This document shows positions 25,534 to 34,486 of a stretch of 64,000 nucleotides of DNA, piece after piece. Below the pieces are notes generated by a model, which worked only from the letters and a program-made list of their open reading frames with translations, was not told where the DNA came from and did no database searches. The translations under genes and the position numbers were made by a program. Where the stretch lies: positions 1 to 64,000 of the forward strand of contig JAZSEY010000017.1 of NCBI GenBank assembly GCA_045531905.1. The letters are read 5' to 3'. The first letter of the stretch is position 1, and each line of letters begins with the position of its first letter. The DNA is from RGIG6919 sp045531905. GTDB taxonomy: Bacteria; Bacillota; Clostridia; Lachnospirales; Lachnospiraceae.

Positions 25534-26274
25534 ATGTATCGTTTTTTTGTAGATAAAGCGGATTGTCTCAGTGATGAAATTATCATTACAGGGCAGGATG
25601 TAAATCATATTAAAAATGTATTACGACTGAAAGTCGGTGAAGAAATATCAGTTAGTGATGGTGCTGATAAAGAGTACATTTGCTCGATTCGGGAGTTGAC
25701 GGAGGATAAGGTTTTCGCTAAGATAGAGGATGTGCTTGGAAGCAATCGAGAACTTCCTGTGGAAATCTACTTGTTTCAAGGATTCCCGAAGGGCGATAAA
25801 TTAGAGACAATCATCCAAAAAACTGTAGAGTTAGGTGTGGCTAAAATTGTGCCGGTGATGACGAAAAGAAGTATTGTAAAGTTGGACGATAAAAAAGCCG
25901 CAAAAAAAGTGGAACGATATAATGCCATTTCGCTGGCAGCGGCAAAGCAATCAAAGCGTAGCGTAATACCGGAAGTATTGCCGGTTATGAGTTTTAAGGA
26001 AGCGTTGAAATTGGCGGAAACGTTGGATATGAACATCATTCCTTATGAAAAAGCAGAAGGAATTGCAGCGTCAAAAGCAGTTATAAAAGAAATTGCTTCC
26101 CAAAAGTCTTTGGGTATTTTTATTGGTCCGGAAGGTGGATTTGATCAGGCAGAGGTGGATGATGTGTTGGCAATAGGTGGAAAGAGTATTACCCTCGGTC
26201 ATCGCATTTTGCGCACGGAGACAGCGGGAATGACTGTGTTGTCTATTATCATGTTTGAGTTAGAGCAAGATTAG
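25534..26274 (+). CDS. rsmE: 16S rRNA (uracil-1498-N3)-methyltransferase
   Basis: RsmE methylates U1498 of 16S rRNA. A PUA-like N-terminal domain (HIKNVLRLKVGEEI, about 25-40) is followed by the SPOUT knot with IFIGPEGGFDQAE and LGHRILRTETA at the C-terminus, both diagnostic. The length (246) is normal. It is co-transcribed with prmA, as in Bacillus. Confidence 0.95.
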   Translation: MYRFFVDKADCLSDEIIITGQDVNHIKNVLRLKVGEEISVSDGADKEYICSIRELTEDKVFAKIEDVLGSNRELPVEIYLFQGFPKGDKLETIIQKTVELGVAKIVPVMTKRSIVKLDDKKAAKKVERYNAISLAAAKQSKRSVIPEVLPVMSFKEALKLAETLDMNIIPYEKAEGIAASKAVIKEIASQKSLGIFIGPEGGFDQAEVDDVLAIGGKSITLGHRILRTETAGMTVLSIIMFELEQD

Positions 26275-26306
26275 TTTGTACGATATTAGAAGAAAGAAGT
26301 AATTGA

Positions 26307-27449
26307 ATGGAAGCATATTTTGATAATGCGGCTACAACCTATGTGTTACCAGAAGTTGTAGCGTTAATGACAAAGATAATGGAAGAAGATTATGGCAATC
26401 CGTCGTCCAAACATAGAAAAGGTATGGTTGCTGAGCAGTATGTAAAAACGGCTGCAGAACAGATTGCATCTTGTTTGAAAGTGGAGCCGAAAAACATTGT
26501 ATTTACTTCCGGTGGTACAGAGTCCAATAATATGGCACTGATTGGTGCCGCCATGGCGAATAAGCGTGCAGGTATGCACATTATTTCTTCGCCGATTGAA
26601 CATGCATCTGTATATAATCCGCTGTTGTACTTGGAAAAACAGGGATTTGAACTTACCATACTTGATGTAGATGAGAATGGTTTGGTAACAATGGATTCTC
26701 TAAAATCGGCTATGAGAGAGGATACTATTTTGGTTTCTATCATGGCGGTAAATAATGAAATTGGTGCGGTGGAGCCTATTGAAGAATATGCAAAAATCAT
26801 TCACAGCGTGAATCCAAAAGCAGTTTTTCATGTGGATGGTATACAGGCATTTGGTAAATACAATATTTATCCAAAACGCATGGGAATTGATTTGTATTCT
26901 ATAAGTGGACATAAACTACATGCGTCAAAGGGTGTAGGTGCATTATATATGAACCCATCTATCAAGATACATCCGATGATGTTAGGTGGAGGACAACAAA
27001 AAGATATGCGTTCTGGAACCGAAAATGTACCGGGAATCGCAGGTCTTGGACTTGCGGCGAAAATAGCCTATGATAATTTGAATGGACGCATGGAACATTT
27101 GCGTGAACTAAAACAACATATGATTGCTGGTGCTACGGCTTTGGAAGGAGTTACAGATAATTCCGGTGAAGCACCTCATATTGTCAGTTTGAGCTTCAGA
27201 GGAGTTAAAAGTGAAGTGTTGTTGCACGCATTGGAAGATAAAGGAATTTATGTGTCATCCGGTTCTGCATGTTCTTCCAATCATCCAAGTATCAGCGGAG
27301 TGTTGTCAGCAATTGGTTTAGAGCAGGAACTTTTAGATTCTACTTTAAGATTTAGTTTTGCAGAGCGCAACACCATAGAAGAAGTGGATTATACAGTGCA
27401 GACATTAGGGCAATTGTTGCCGGTTTTAAGAAGATTTGTTAGAAAATAA
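26307..27449 (+). CDS. Cysteine desulfurase (NifS/IscS-like)
   Basis: A PLP enzyme that takes sulfur from cysteine as a persulfide. N-terminal YFDNAATT, the PLP lysine Lys203 in ISGHKLHASKGVGALY, and the catalytic Cys322 in SSGSACSSNHP are present. It lies 19 bases before thiI, as nifZ does in Bacillus, so it most likely feeds sulfur to ThiI for 4-thiouridine in tRNA rather than serving as the main Fe-S desulfurase (inference from context). Confidence 0.92.
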   Translation: MEAYFDNAATTYVLPEVVALMTKIMEEDYGNPSSKHRKGMVAEQYVKTAAEQIASCLKVEPKNIVFTSGGTESNNMALIGAAMANKRAGMHIISSPIEHASVYNPLLYLEKQGFELTILDVDENGLVTMDSLKSAMREDTILVSIMAVNNEIGAVEPIEEYAKIIHSVNPKAVFHVDGIQAFGKYNIYPKRMGIDLYSISGHKLHASKGVGALYMNPSIKIHPMMLGGGQQKDMRSGTENVPGIAGLGLAAKIAYDNLNGRMEHLRELKQHMIAGATALEGVTDNSGEAPHIVSLSFRGVKSEVLLHALEDKGIYVSSGSACSSNHPSISGVLSAIGLEQELLDSTLRFSFAERNTIEEVDYTVQTLGQLLPVLRRFVRK

Positions 27450-27468
27450 TTAGAAAGTGGGAAATGAG

Positions 27469-28650
27469 ATGGAATATCGTGCATTTATCATAAAGTACGC
27501 AGAGATTGGAACAAAAGGAAAAAATCGATATGTCTTTGAGGATATTCTCTGTAAAAACATTAGAAATAGAATCAAACGTTTTGGTGAATTCTCGGTGATT
27601 AGAGAATATGGTCGCATTTACGTTATGGCAGAAGGTGAGTATGATTACGAAGACACTGTAGCGGCATTGCAGACTGTATTTGGTATTGTTGGTATCTGTC
27701 CTGTTGTAATTGTGGAAGATACTTCCTTTGAGAATTTGAAGAAGTCAGTGTTAGAATATATGGACGTATGTTATCCAAATAAGAAACAGACTTTTAAGGT
27801 ACATGCAAGAAGAGCGGATAAGCACTATCCTATGGAATCCATGCAGATTAATGCAGAACTGGGACATCATATATTAGAGACTTATCCGGAATTTTCTGTA
27901 GATGTACACAATCCTGATATATTGTTACAGGTAGAGATTCGTAATACGATTTATTTATACTCTGTTGTAATTCCTGGACCTGGTGGACTTCCAATTGGAA
28001 CAAATGGAAAAGCAATGCTTTGTCTGTCCGGCGGAATTGATAGTCCTGTAGCAGGCTATATGATTTCAAAACGAGGTGTAGCTTTGGAAGCGACTTATTT
28101 CCATGCACCTCCATATACCAGTGATAGAGCAAAACAGAAGGTTGTGGATTTAGCGAAAAAAGTATCAAAGTATACAGGTCCAATCAAATTGCATGTTGTA
28201 AACTTTACTGACATTCAGCTGGCTATTTATGAGAAATGTCCTCATGAGGAACTTACGATTATCATGCGTAGATATATGATGAGAATTGCTGAGGAATTGG
28301 CAAAAAAGGATGATTGTCTTGCATTGATTACAGGTGAGAGTATTGGCCAGGTGGCTTCTCAGACTATGCATAGTTTGTTAGTTACAAATGAAGTGTGTGA
28401 GTTGCCTGTGTTTAGACCATGTATTGGTATGGATAAACAGGAGATAGTGGATATCTCTGAAAAAATTGATACCTATGAGACTTCGATTCAGCCATTTGAA
28501 GACTGTTGTACCATTTTTGTGGCAAAGCATCCGGTGACTAAGCCGAAGTTAGAGACTATCAAGAAGTCAGAGGAAAACCTCGCTGATGTCATTGATGAAC
28601 TTTACAAACAGGCGATGGAGTCAGTAGAAGTGATTCATGTGAGACCATAA
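27469..28650 (+). CDS. thiI: tRNA 4-thiouridine synthase ThiI
   Basis: ThiI makes s4U8 in tRNA and in some bacteria also supplies sulfur for thiamine. There is an N-terminal ferredoxin-like plus THUMP region (about 1-165) and a PP-loop ATP pyrophosphatase motif CLSGGIDSPVAGYM (about 183-196), with ITGESIGQVASQT and FEDCCTIFVAKHP further on. The rhodanese domain of E. coli ThiI is absent, the common Gram-positive form. ATG 27469 gives the standard start; the in-frame GTG at 27457 precedes the ribosome-binding site. Confidence 0.95.
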   Translation: MEYRAFIIKYAEIGTKGKNRYVFEDILCKNIRNRIKRFGEFSVIREYGRIYVMAEGEYDYEDTVAALQTVFGIVGICPVVIVEDTSFENLKKSVLEYMDVCYPNKKQTFKVHARRADKHYPMESMQINAELGHHILETYPEFSVDVHNPDILLQVEIRNTIYLYSVVIPGPGGLPIGTNGKAMLCLSGGIDSPVAGYMISKRGVALEATYFHAPPYTSDRAKQKVVDLAKKVSKYTGPIKLHVVNFTDIQLAIYEKCPHEELTIIMRRYMMRIAEELAKKDDCLALITGESIGQVASQTMHSLLVTNEVCELPVFRPCIGMDKQEIVDISEKIDTYETSIQPFEDCCTIFVAKHPVTKPKLETIKKSEENLADVIDELYKQAMESVEVIHVRP

Positions 28651-28659
28651 ATAAGCAAT

Positions 28660-28687
28660 AAAAAAGAGTCGCAAGCGACTCTTTTTT
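28660..28687. terminator. Bidirectional terminator between thiI and the HPr-like gene
   Basis: AAAAAAGAGTCGC, two bases, GCGACTCTTTTTT: a perfect 13-bp stem usable from both strands, between two convergent genes. Confidence 0.93.
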
Positions 28688-28699
28688 ATAATATCAATC

Positions 28700-28936
28700 T
28701 TATGCTTCAACGATGTATGGCTTTAATGCCTCTAAAATCTCTGTCACATCAGACTCTGTATGAATGTTTAATGTGATTGGCTTAGAAATATCTAAGCTGA
28801 AGATTCCCATGATAGACTTTGCGTCGATTACGTATCTTCCTGATACCAAATCAAACTCAGCATCAAACTTGGTAATATCGTTTACGAAGCTTTTCACCTT
28901 ATCAATTGAGTTTAATGAAATCTGAACAGTTTTCAT
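28700..28936 (-). CDS. HPr-like protein without the active-site histidine
   Basis: 78 residues starting at ATG 28936, just after AAGGAGG; the longer upstream frame has no better start. The fold pattern of HPr is present, and the segment around Ser46 (AKSIMGIFSLDIS) matches the HPr kinase site region. The phosphocarrier motif (GLHARPA with His15) is replaced by a segment NSIDKVK, so it cannot take phosphate from enzyme I in the normal way. A regulatory role like that of Crh is possible. It is monocistronic with its own promoter and terminator. Confidence 0.85.
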   Translation of the reverse strand: MKTVQISLNSIDKVKSFVNDITKFDAEFDLVSGRYVIDAKSIMGIFSLDISKPITLNIHTESDVTEILEALKPYIVEA

Positions 28937-28975
28937 GTTTCTTCCTCCTTTTTCTTCCATATCATGTATAGTTAT

Positions 28976-29004
28976 ATAGTACATTTTTGGGTATTAAAAG
29001 TCAA
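28976..29004 (-). promoter_or_regulatory. Sigma-A promoter for the HPr-like gene
   Basis: On the - strand TTGACT (29004-28999), a 17-base spacer and TACTAT (28981-28976), 39 bases before the start codon. Confidence 0.7.
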
Positions 29005-29043
29005 GGGAAAACGTAGAAAACCAACCATAGAAAGGTAAAAAAT

Positions 29044-30369
29044 ATGGATAACAATTTGAATAATCTAAAAGTGGCGACTCTGACCTTGGGTTGTAAGGTA
29101 AATCAATATGAAACCGATGCCATGATTGGGCTTTTGAAAAATGCAGGATGTAAGATTGTGGATTTTCAGGCACATGCAGATGTATACATTATCAATACCT
29201 GCTCTGTTACGAATATGGCTGATAGAAAATCCAGACAAATGCTACACCGGGCAAAAAAAGAAAATCCAGAAGCGATTGTAGTAGCTGCGGGATGTTATGT
29301 GCAGACAGATAAGGATAGAGTGATGGAGGATTATGCTGTAGACATCATTCTCGGAAATAATGTAAAGAAAAACATCGTGGAAGCACTGATAGAGTATTTT
29401 GAGTCCAAGAAGACATGTCGGGAGCATTTTTTGGATATTGGTCAAACAAAAGAATATGAAGAAATGAAATTGCAGGAGACAAACGAAACCACGCGAGCTT
29501 ATGTGAAGGTACAGGATGGATGTAATCAGTTTTGCTCCTATTGTATCATTCCGTATGCCAGAGGTAGAGTGCGTAGCCGCGTGCTGGAAGATGTCATGTT
29601 GGAGGTTCAAAAACTGGCGCAAAATGGATACAAAGAAATCGTGCTTACCGGTATCCATTTGTCTTCGTATGGTGTAGATCAGAATGATAAGAAAGAATCC
29701 ATGTTGGGTAACTTAATCGAGGAGGTGTCCACCGTCAATGGAATTGAACGCGTGAGACTTGGTTCCTTGGAACCTCGTATTATTACAGATGACTTTTTGT
29801 CTGATTTGGCAAATAATACGAAGTTTTGTCCGCATTTTCATTTGTCTTTGCAAAGTGCTTGCAATGCTACTTTGAAAAGAATGAATCGAAAGTATACAAT
29901 TGAAGAATATATGGAAAAATGTGAATTGATTCGCAAGTATTTTGATATGCCGGCTATTACTACGGATGTAATTGTTGGATTTCCGGGGGAAACAGACGAA
30001 GAATTTGGTGTAACCGTTAAAAATTTGGAAACACTGAATTTATATGAGATGCACATTTTTAAATTCTCACCAAGAAGGGGGACTGTGGCTGAGAAGATGA
30101 CAGATCAGGTTCCAGAGTATGTCAAGTCTGAACGAAGTGATGTGTTACTTGCTATGTCAAAGGAGCATCAAAAAATTTACGAGAATATATTCGTTGGTAA
30201 AGAAATTTCAGTGTTGGTGGAAGAAGAGATTACCATAGAGGGTAAACGATATGTTGTTGGCCACACTCCGAATTATATGCGTGTATTTTTCGAGGGGACG
30301 CCTAAAATGTTAAATACTATCGTAAAAGTGTTGTATCAGGGTGCCGAGGTGCCAGCTATAGTAATATAA
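29044..30369 (+). CDS. mtaB: tRNA (t6A37) methylthiotransferase MtaB
   Basis: MtaB converts t6A37 to ms2t6A37 in tRNA. The N-terminal UPF0004 domain has LGCKVNQYE and NTCSVTNMADRKSRQ. The radical SAM domain has VQDGCNQFCSYCIIPYARG with the CxxxCxxC cluster site, and a C-terminal TRAM-like domain follows. GCKVNQYE and the short TRAM region place it with MtaB rather than MiaB or RimO. The HPr-like gene is divergent upstream. Confidence 0.93.
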   Translation: MDNNLNNLKVATLTLGCKVNQYETDAMIGLLKNAGCKIVDFQAHADVYIINTCSVTNMADRKSRQMLHRAKKENPEAIVVAAGCYVQTDKDRVMEDYAVDIILGNNVKKNIVEALIEYFESKKTCREHFLDIGQTKEYEEMKLQETNETTRAYVKVQDGCNQFCSYCIIPYARGRVRSRVLEDVMLEVQKLAQNGYKEIVLTGIHLSSYGVDQNDKKESMLGNLIEEVSTVNGIERVRLGSLEPRIITDDFLSDLANNTKFCPHFHLSLQSACNATLKRMNRKYTIEEYMEKCELIRKYFDMPAITTDVIVGFPGETDEEFGVTVKNLETLNLYEMHIFKFSPRRGTVAEKMTDQVPEYVKSERSDVLLAMSKEHQKIYENIFVGKEISVLVEEEITIEGKRYVVGHTPNYMRVFFEGTPKMLNTIVKVLYQGAEVPAIVI

Positions 30370-30377
30370 ATCTTAGG

Positions 30378-30406
30378 TTGATATTTTTGCCTGTTTATAT
30401 TATTAT
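30378..30406 (+). promoter_or_regulatory. Sigma-A promoter for ireB-ruvX-DUF1292-rnj
   Basis: TTGATA, 17 bases, TATTAT, 29 bases before ireB. Confidence 0.7.
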
Positions 30407-30435
30407 GAATGTATATGTGATAAGGACGTGATAAA

Positions 30436-30693
30436 ATGAACAATCAAAACACACAGTACATTAATGTACCAAAGAATGATGTAATTGAAGTAACAGATAT
30501 TTTAGCAGAAGTTTATTCTGCGTTGTCAGAAAAAGGATATAATCCTGTCAGTCAGATTGTGGGTTATGTGATGAGTGGTGATCCAACTTATATCACCAGT
30601 TATCGTAATGCCAGAAGTTTGATTATGAAAGCAGAACGTGACGAGATTATTGAGGTGCTCTTAGAGAATTATATTGAGACACGCTTGAAGTAA
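30436..30693 (+). CDS. ireB: IreB/UPF0297 family regulatory phosphoprotein
   Basis: A small protein of the DUF965/UPF0297 family (YrzL in Bacillus). IreB in Enterococcus is phosphorylated by the kinase IreK and affects cephalosporin resistance. The conserved GYNPVSQIVGYVMSGDPTYITSYRNARSLI block is complete (about residues 36-65). The order ireB-ruvX-DUF1292 is conserved across Firmicutes. Confidence 0.92.
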   Translation: MNNQNTQYINVPKNDVIEVTDILAEVYSALSEKGYNPVSQIVGYVMSGDPTYITSYRNARSLIMKAERDEIIEVLLENYIETRLK

Positions 30694-30706
30694 TAAGAGG
30701 TACCAT

Positions 30707-31147
30707 ATGAGAATATTAGGACTTGACTATGGAACAAAGACGGTAGGCGTTGCAGTTAGCGATGCTTTGCAGATTACAGCGCAGCCACTTGAGACCATAA
30801 CCAGGAAACAGGAGAATAAACTCCGCCAGACCTATGCCCGTATTGAAGAGATTTGTGAGGAGTATGAGGTTGGAACAATTGTGCTCGGATATCCAAAGAA
30901 TATGAATAATACCCTTGGGGAGAGAGCTGAGGCCTGTACTTCTTTCAAAGAAGATCTTGAGAGAAGAACAGGCTTAGATGTTGTGTTGTGGGACGAGCGT
31001 CTTACAACGGTGGAATCAAATCGCATTTTGATGGAGAGTGGTGTACGCCGTGAGAATCGCAAAGAAGTGATTGATAAGATGGCGGCTGCCATTATTTTAC
31101 AGAGTTATTTAGATATGCAGGAGAATGGAACACATGAATCAGAATAG
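30707..31147 (+). CDS. ruvX: Putative pre-16S rRNA nuclease / Holliday junction resolvase-like YqgF
   Basis: RNase H-fold protein with the family motifs LGLDYGTKTVGVAVSD, IVLGYPKNMNNTLGERA and WDERLTTVES. YqgF is tied to 16S rRNA 5'-end maturation in E. coli; resolvase activity has been proposed as well. 146 residues, complete. It overlaps the next gene by 14 bases, implying translational coupling. Confidence 0.93.
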   Translation: MRILGLDYGTKTVGVAVSDALQITAQPLETITRKQENKLRQTYARIEEICEEYEVGTIVLGYPKNMNNTLGERAEACTSFKEDLERRTGLDVVLWDERLTTVESNRILMESGVRRENRKEVIDKMAAAIILQSYLDMQENGTHESE

Positions 31148-31409
31148 TATGATTACATTTACCGATGAAAATAATAACGAGATCACCTATGAAGTTCTGG
31201 AAGAAACTGTGCTACAGGGTAAGACCTATTTGTTGGTAGCAGAGGAAAGTGACGATGCTGAGGAAGCAGAGTGTTATATTATGGTTCGCATGGACGATAA
31301 TGAAGATGACAATTACTGTACGTATGAATTTGTTGAAGATGAAAATGAATTAGAGAGTGTTTTTAAGATATTTGAGACGCTTCTTTCGGAAGAAGATTTG
31401 GAGGGTTAA
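31134..31409 (+). CDS. DUF1292 family protein (YrzB-like)
   Basis: A very acidic small protein with the DUF1292 pattern (ITFTDENNNEITYEVLEE... YLLVAEES). Function unknown. ATG 31134 has AGGAG ten bases upstream, while the in-frame ATG at 31125 is too close to that site. It sits within the conserved ireB-ruvX-yrzB trio. Confidence 0.9.
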   Translation: MNQNSMITFTDENNNEITYEVLEETVLQGKTYLLVAEESDDAEEAECYIMVRMDDNEDDNYCTYEFVEDENELESVFKIFETLLSEEDLEG

Positions 31410-31411
31410 TA

Positions 31412-33094
31412 TTGAAGAAAGATGCAAAAAGACCATCAGAACAAAAGAGGGTCAAAGTAATACCGCTTGGCGGTTTAGAACAGATTGGAATGAATATTAC
31501 TGCAATAGAATACGACGATTCCATTATTGTTATTGATTGTGGTTTATCATTTCCGGAGGATGACATGTTGGGAATTGATTTGGTCATTCCGGATGTCACA
31601 TATTTGAAAGAAAATGCAGATAAGGTAAAAGGCTTGGTGATTACCCATGGTCATGAGGATCACATTGGTGCCATTCCTTATATAGAAAAAGAATTGAACA
31701 TGCCTATTTATGCAACGAAGCTTACTATGGGCATTATTGAGAACAAATTGAGAGAACACAATTTGATGAACACTACAAAGAGAAAGGTCATCAAATATGG
31801 CCAAATCATCAATTTGGGTTGCTTTAGAATTGAGTTTATTCGTACAAACCATTCCATTGCGGATTCAGCAGCGCTAGCTATTTATACACCAAGTGGTATT
31901 ATTGTGCATACCGGTGATTTTAAGGTGGATTTTACACCAGTGTTTGGCGATGCGATTGATTTGCAGAGATTCGGTGAGCTTGGTAAAAAAGGTGTTATGC
32001 TGTTAATGGCAGATAGTACAAATGTAGAGCGTCCGGGCTATACCATGTCTGAGCGTACTGTAGGAAAGACCTTTGATCATTTGTTTGCGGATTATACAAA
32101 GAATAGAATTATTATTGCTACATTTGCTTCCAATGTAGACCGAGTGCAGCAGATTATCAATTATGCGGCAAAGTACGGTCGAAAAGTGGTTGTGGACGGT
32201 AGAAGTATGGTTAATATTATTGAGACGGCCAGTGAACTTGGGTATTTGGATATTCCGGAGAATACATTGATTCAGATTGATCAGATGAATAATTATACGG
32301 ACGACCAGATTGTGTTAGTTACAACTGGTAGTCAGGGCGAAAATATGGCAGCTCTTTCCAGAATGGCAGCGAATATCCATAACCGTGTATCTATTAAGCC
32401 AAATGATGTAGTTATTTTCAGTTCAAAACCGATTCCGGGCAATGAAAAAGCTGTATCCAGAGTGATTAATGAATTAGAGCAAAAGGGTGCACGCGTTATT
32501 TTTGAAGATACGCATGTATCAGCACATGCATGTCAGGAAGAATTAAAGTTGATATATTCTCTGACAAAGCCGAAGTATGCTGTGCCTGTACACGGAGAGT
32601 TCCGTCATTTGAAGAGACATGCAGAACTTGCCATGGATATGGGAATACCGAAAGAGAATGTTAAGATACTAACTTCGGGTGATGTGTTAGAATTAGATGA
32701 TAATTATTTTGAGGTTACAGGAAAGGTACCGGCTCAGGGTATTTTTGTAGATGGCCTAGGTGTTGGTGATGTAGGTAACATTGTTCTGCGTGACAGACAG
32801 CATCTGTCTGAAAATGGATTGATGATTGTTGTCATTACGTTAGAACGTTATAGTAATATGATTTTAGCTGGACCTGATATTGTGTCCCGTGGATTTGTAT
32901 ATGTGCGGGAATCAGAGACTTTGATTGATGATTGTAAGTTTGTTGTGGAAGAAACTTTGACAAGATGCTTTGACCGTAACATCACAGATTGGGGCAAGTT
33001 AAAGATGAGCATAAAGGATGCGCTTAGTGATTTCTTGTGGAAAAAGATGAAGCGTAATCCGATGATATTACCGATTATTACAGAGGTAGAGTAA
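31412..33094 (+). CDS. rnj: Ribonuclease J
   Basis: RNase J is a 5'-exo/endonuclease of the metallo-beta-lactamase/beta-CASP family central to RNA turnover in Firmicutes. It has an early IPLGGLEQIGMN, metal ligands His79, His81, Asp83 and His84 in HGHEDHIGAIPY, a beta-CASP region (GSQGENMAALSRMA, PIPGNEKAVSRVIN), VPVHGEFRHLKRHAELA, and the C-terminal domain. The start is TTG with GGAGGG six bases upstream. 560 residues. Confidence 0.96.
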   Translation: MKKDAKRPSEQKRVKVIPLGGLEQIGMNITAIEYDDSIIVIDCGLSFPEDDMLGIDLVIPDVTYLKENADKVKGLVITHGHEDHIGAIPYIEKELNMPIYATKLTMGIIENKLREHNLMNTTKRKVIKYGQIINLGCFRIEFIRTNHSIADSAALAIYTPSGIIVHTGDFKVDFTPVFGDAIDLQRFGELGKKGVMLLMADSTNVERPGYTMSERTVGKTFDHLFADYTKNRIIIATFASNVDRVQQIINYAAKYGRKVVVDGRSMVNIIETASELGYLDIPENTLIQIDQMNNYTDDQIVLVTTGSQGENMAALSRMAANIHNRVSIKPNDVVIFSSKPIPGNEKAVSRVINELEQKGARVIFEDTHVSAHACQEELKLIYSLTKPKYAVPVHGEFRHLKRHAELAMDMGIPKENVKILTSGDVLELDDNYFEVTGKVPAQGIFVDGLGVGDVGNIVLRDRQHLSENGLMIVVITLERYSNMILAGPDIVSRGFVYVRESETLIDDCKFVVEETLTRCFDRNITDWGKLKMSIKDALSDFLWKKMKRNPMILPIITEVE

Positions 33095-33095
33095 A

Positions 33096-33440
33096 GTGAA
33101 AACAATTTTTCGATTGAGTGAGGAATTGAATAAGGCATTGCTTGACAGCAAAGAATATCAGGTGTATAAGAATGCAGAGAAAGCATTAAAGGAACAGCGG
33201 GAGTTGTATGATGCTGTAAATGCATTTCGAAAGAGAAATCGTCAGATTCAGATGTATGCTTCCGATGAAACAGTGTTTGATGAAATGAATCAATTGACCA
33301 CGGAGTATGGTACAGTTCTTCGTAATCATTTGGTGGAAGAATTTTTGATTGCAGAACAACGTCTTTGCAGAATGATGCAGGATGTATATGTATTGATTGG
33401 TAAGAATCTGGAGTTTGATGACGAGTACATGGAAGGGTAG
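33096..33440 (+). CDS. YlbF family protein
   Basis: An all-helical protein of the YlbF/YmcA (Com_YlbF) family. In Bacillus these form the Y-complex with YaaT that binds RNase Y and affects RNA processing, competence and sporulation. Here the gene is one base after rnj and has a GTG start, so a link to RNA decay is attractive but inferred. Only this one member of the complex is in the window. Confidence 0.82.
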   Translation: MKTIFRLSEELNKALLDSKEYQVYKNAEKALKEQRELYDAVNAFRKRNRQIQMYASDETVFDEMNQLTTEYGTVLRNHLVEEFLIAEQRLCRMMQDVYVLIGKNLEFDDEYMEG

Positions 33441-33449
33441 GAAACAGGT

Positions 33450-33827
33450 ATGGCAGGAAAGACAAATCCGGTAATGAAAGGCTTGAAGTTTGTCTTTGGT
33501 CTTTTAGTGAATTTAATAATTGTAATTTTGATTATCCAAGGTTTTACCTTCTCATTTGAATTTGGTAATGCGATTTTTGCTGACTTACCTAAAAATGGAG
33601 CTGATACATCTAAAGTAACAGTAACGATCTTGGCAGATTCTTCTTCGAAAGAAGTCATTGATCAAATATATGATTCAGGTGTTATTGATGATAAGTATGT
33701 GTTTATGGTGAGAACTTATGTAGAAAAATACTACAAGCAGATGATGCCTGGCACATATGAATTGAGTCCTTCCATGAGTACTACTGAGATATTACAGACG
33801 ATTACGGGACAGGTAGCGGAGGAATAG
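33450..33827 (+). CDS. Shortened MltG-like membrane protein lacking the catalytic domain
   Basis: 125 residues: one membrane segment (about 13-37) and an external domain (VTVTILADSSSKEVIDQIYDSGVI... PGTYELSPSMSTTEILQTITG) that matches the LysM-like N-terminal part of endolytic transglycosylase MltG. The YceG catalytic domain is missing and the gene stops cleanly before trmR. Full-length mltG (yrrL) sits at this place in Bacillus, so this is either a reduced orthologue with only the binding domain or a stable remnant. Confidence 0.75.
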   Translation: MAGKTNPVMKGLKFVFGLLVNLIIVILIIQGFTFSFEFGNAIFADLPKNGADTSKVTVTILADSSSKEVIDQIYDSGVIDDKYVFMVRTYVEKYYKQMMPGTYELSPSMSTTEILQTITGQVAEE

Positions 33828-33828
33828 C

Positions 33829-34485
33829 ATGTTGGTAGAGGAAAGAGCGGCTTCTTATGTACGGTCTTTGATTCGTGATGAAGATGATATAGTGGAAGAG
33901 ATTGGAAAACAGGCAATTGCTGATTTTGTTCCCATCATCAGACCTGAGACACGAGAATTTTTAAAAGTGCTGTTCAAACAGAAGAAACCGTTACGTGTGT
34001 TAGAGATTGGAACCGCGGTGGGTTATTCTGCTATATGTATGAGTAGATGGCTGCCGAAGGATGGACATATTACTACAATTGAAAACTATCCGCCTCGTAT
34101 AGAACAGGCAAAAGAGAATTTTGTAAAAGCGGGTGCGGAGTCTAGAATTACCTTGCTTGAAGGTGATGCAAAAGATGTGTTGAAGGAACTGACGGGATGC
34201 TATGATTTCATTTTTATGGATGCGGCAAAAGGTCAGTATCTTCATTTTTTGGATGATGTTTTGCGATTATTGGCGCCGGAAGGTGTGCTGGTTTCAGATA
34301 ATGTGCTACAGGAAGGGGAGATTTTGGAATCTCATTTTACTGTGCCTAAGCGAAATCGGACAATTCATCACAGATTAAGAGAGTATTTATATACCATTAA
34401 GAATCATCCTATATTGGATACTGCAGTGTTGACCGTAGGGGATGGAATGGCAGTTAGCGTAAAGAAAAATGAAAGTGGAGAATAA
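33829..34485 (+). CDS. trmR: tRNA 5-hydroxyuridine O-methyltransferase (TrmR-like)
   Basis: A class I O-methyltransferase with VLEIGTAVGYSAICMSRWL (motif I), ITTIENYPPRIEQAKENF, YDFIFMDAAKGQY and VLVSDNVLQEGE. It matches YrrM/TrmR, which methylates ho5U34 to mo5U34 in tRNA. The U32-peptidase-like gene that follows is of the TrhP type needed to form ho5U34, so the pair makes pathway sense. The start is one base after the preceding stop codon. Confidence 0.85.
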   Translation: MLVEERAASYVRSLIRDEDDIVEEIGKQAIADFVPIIRPETREFLKVLFKQKKPLRVLEIGTAVGYSAICMSRWLPKDGHITTIENYPPRIEQAKENFVKAGAESRITLLEGDAKDVLKELTGCYDFIFMDAAKGQYLHFLDDVLRLLAPEGVLVSDNVLQEGEILESHFTVPKRNRTIHHRLREYLYTIKNHPILDTAVLTVGDGMAVSVKKNESGE

Positions 34486-34486
34486 C

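Noticed and set aside
28655..28690. CRISPR or repeat unit
   Set aside because: The repeated-looking sequence is a single bidirectional terminator; no spaced repeats occur anywhere in the window.
32848..33465. 205-residue - strand frame across the end of rnj and ylbF
   Set aside because: Opposes two confident genes; the product resembles no family and is His/Ser/Pro-rich as shadow frames are.
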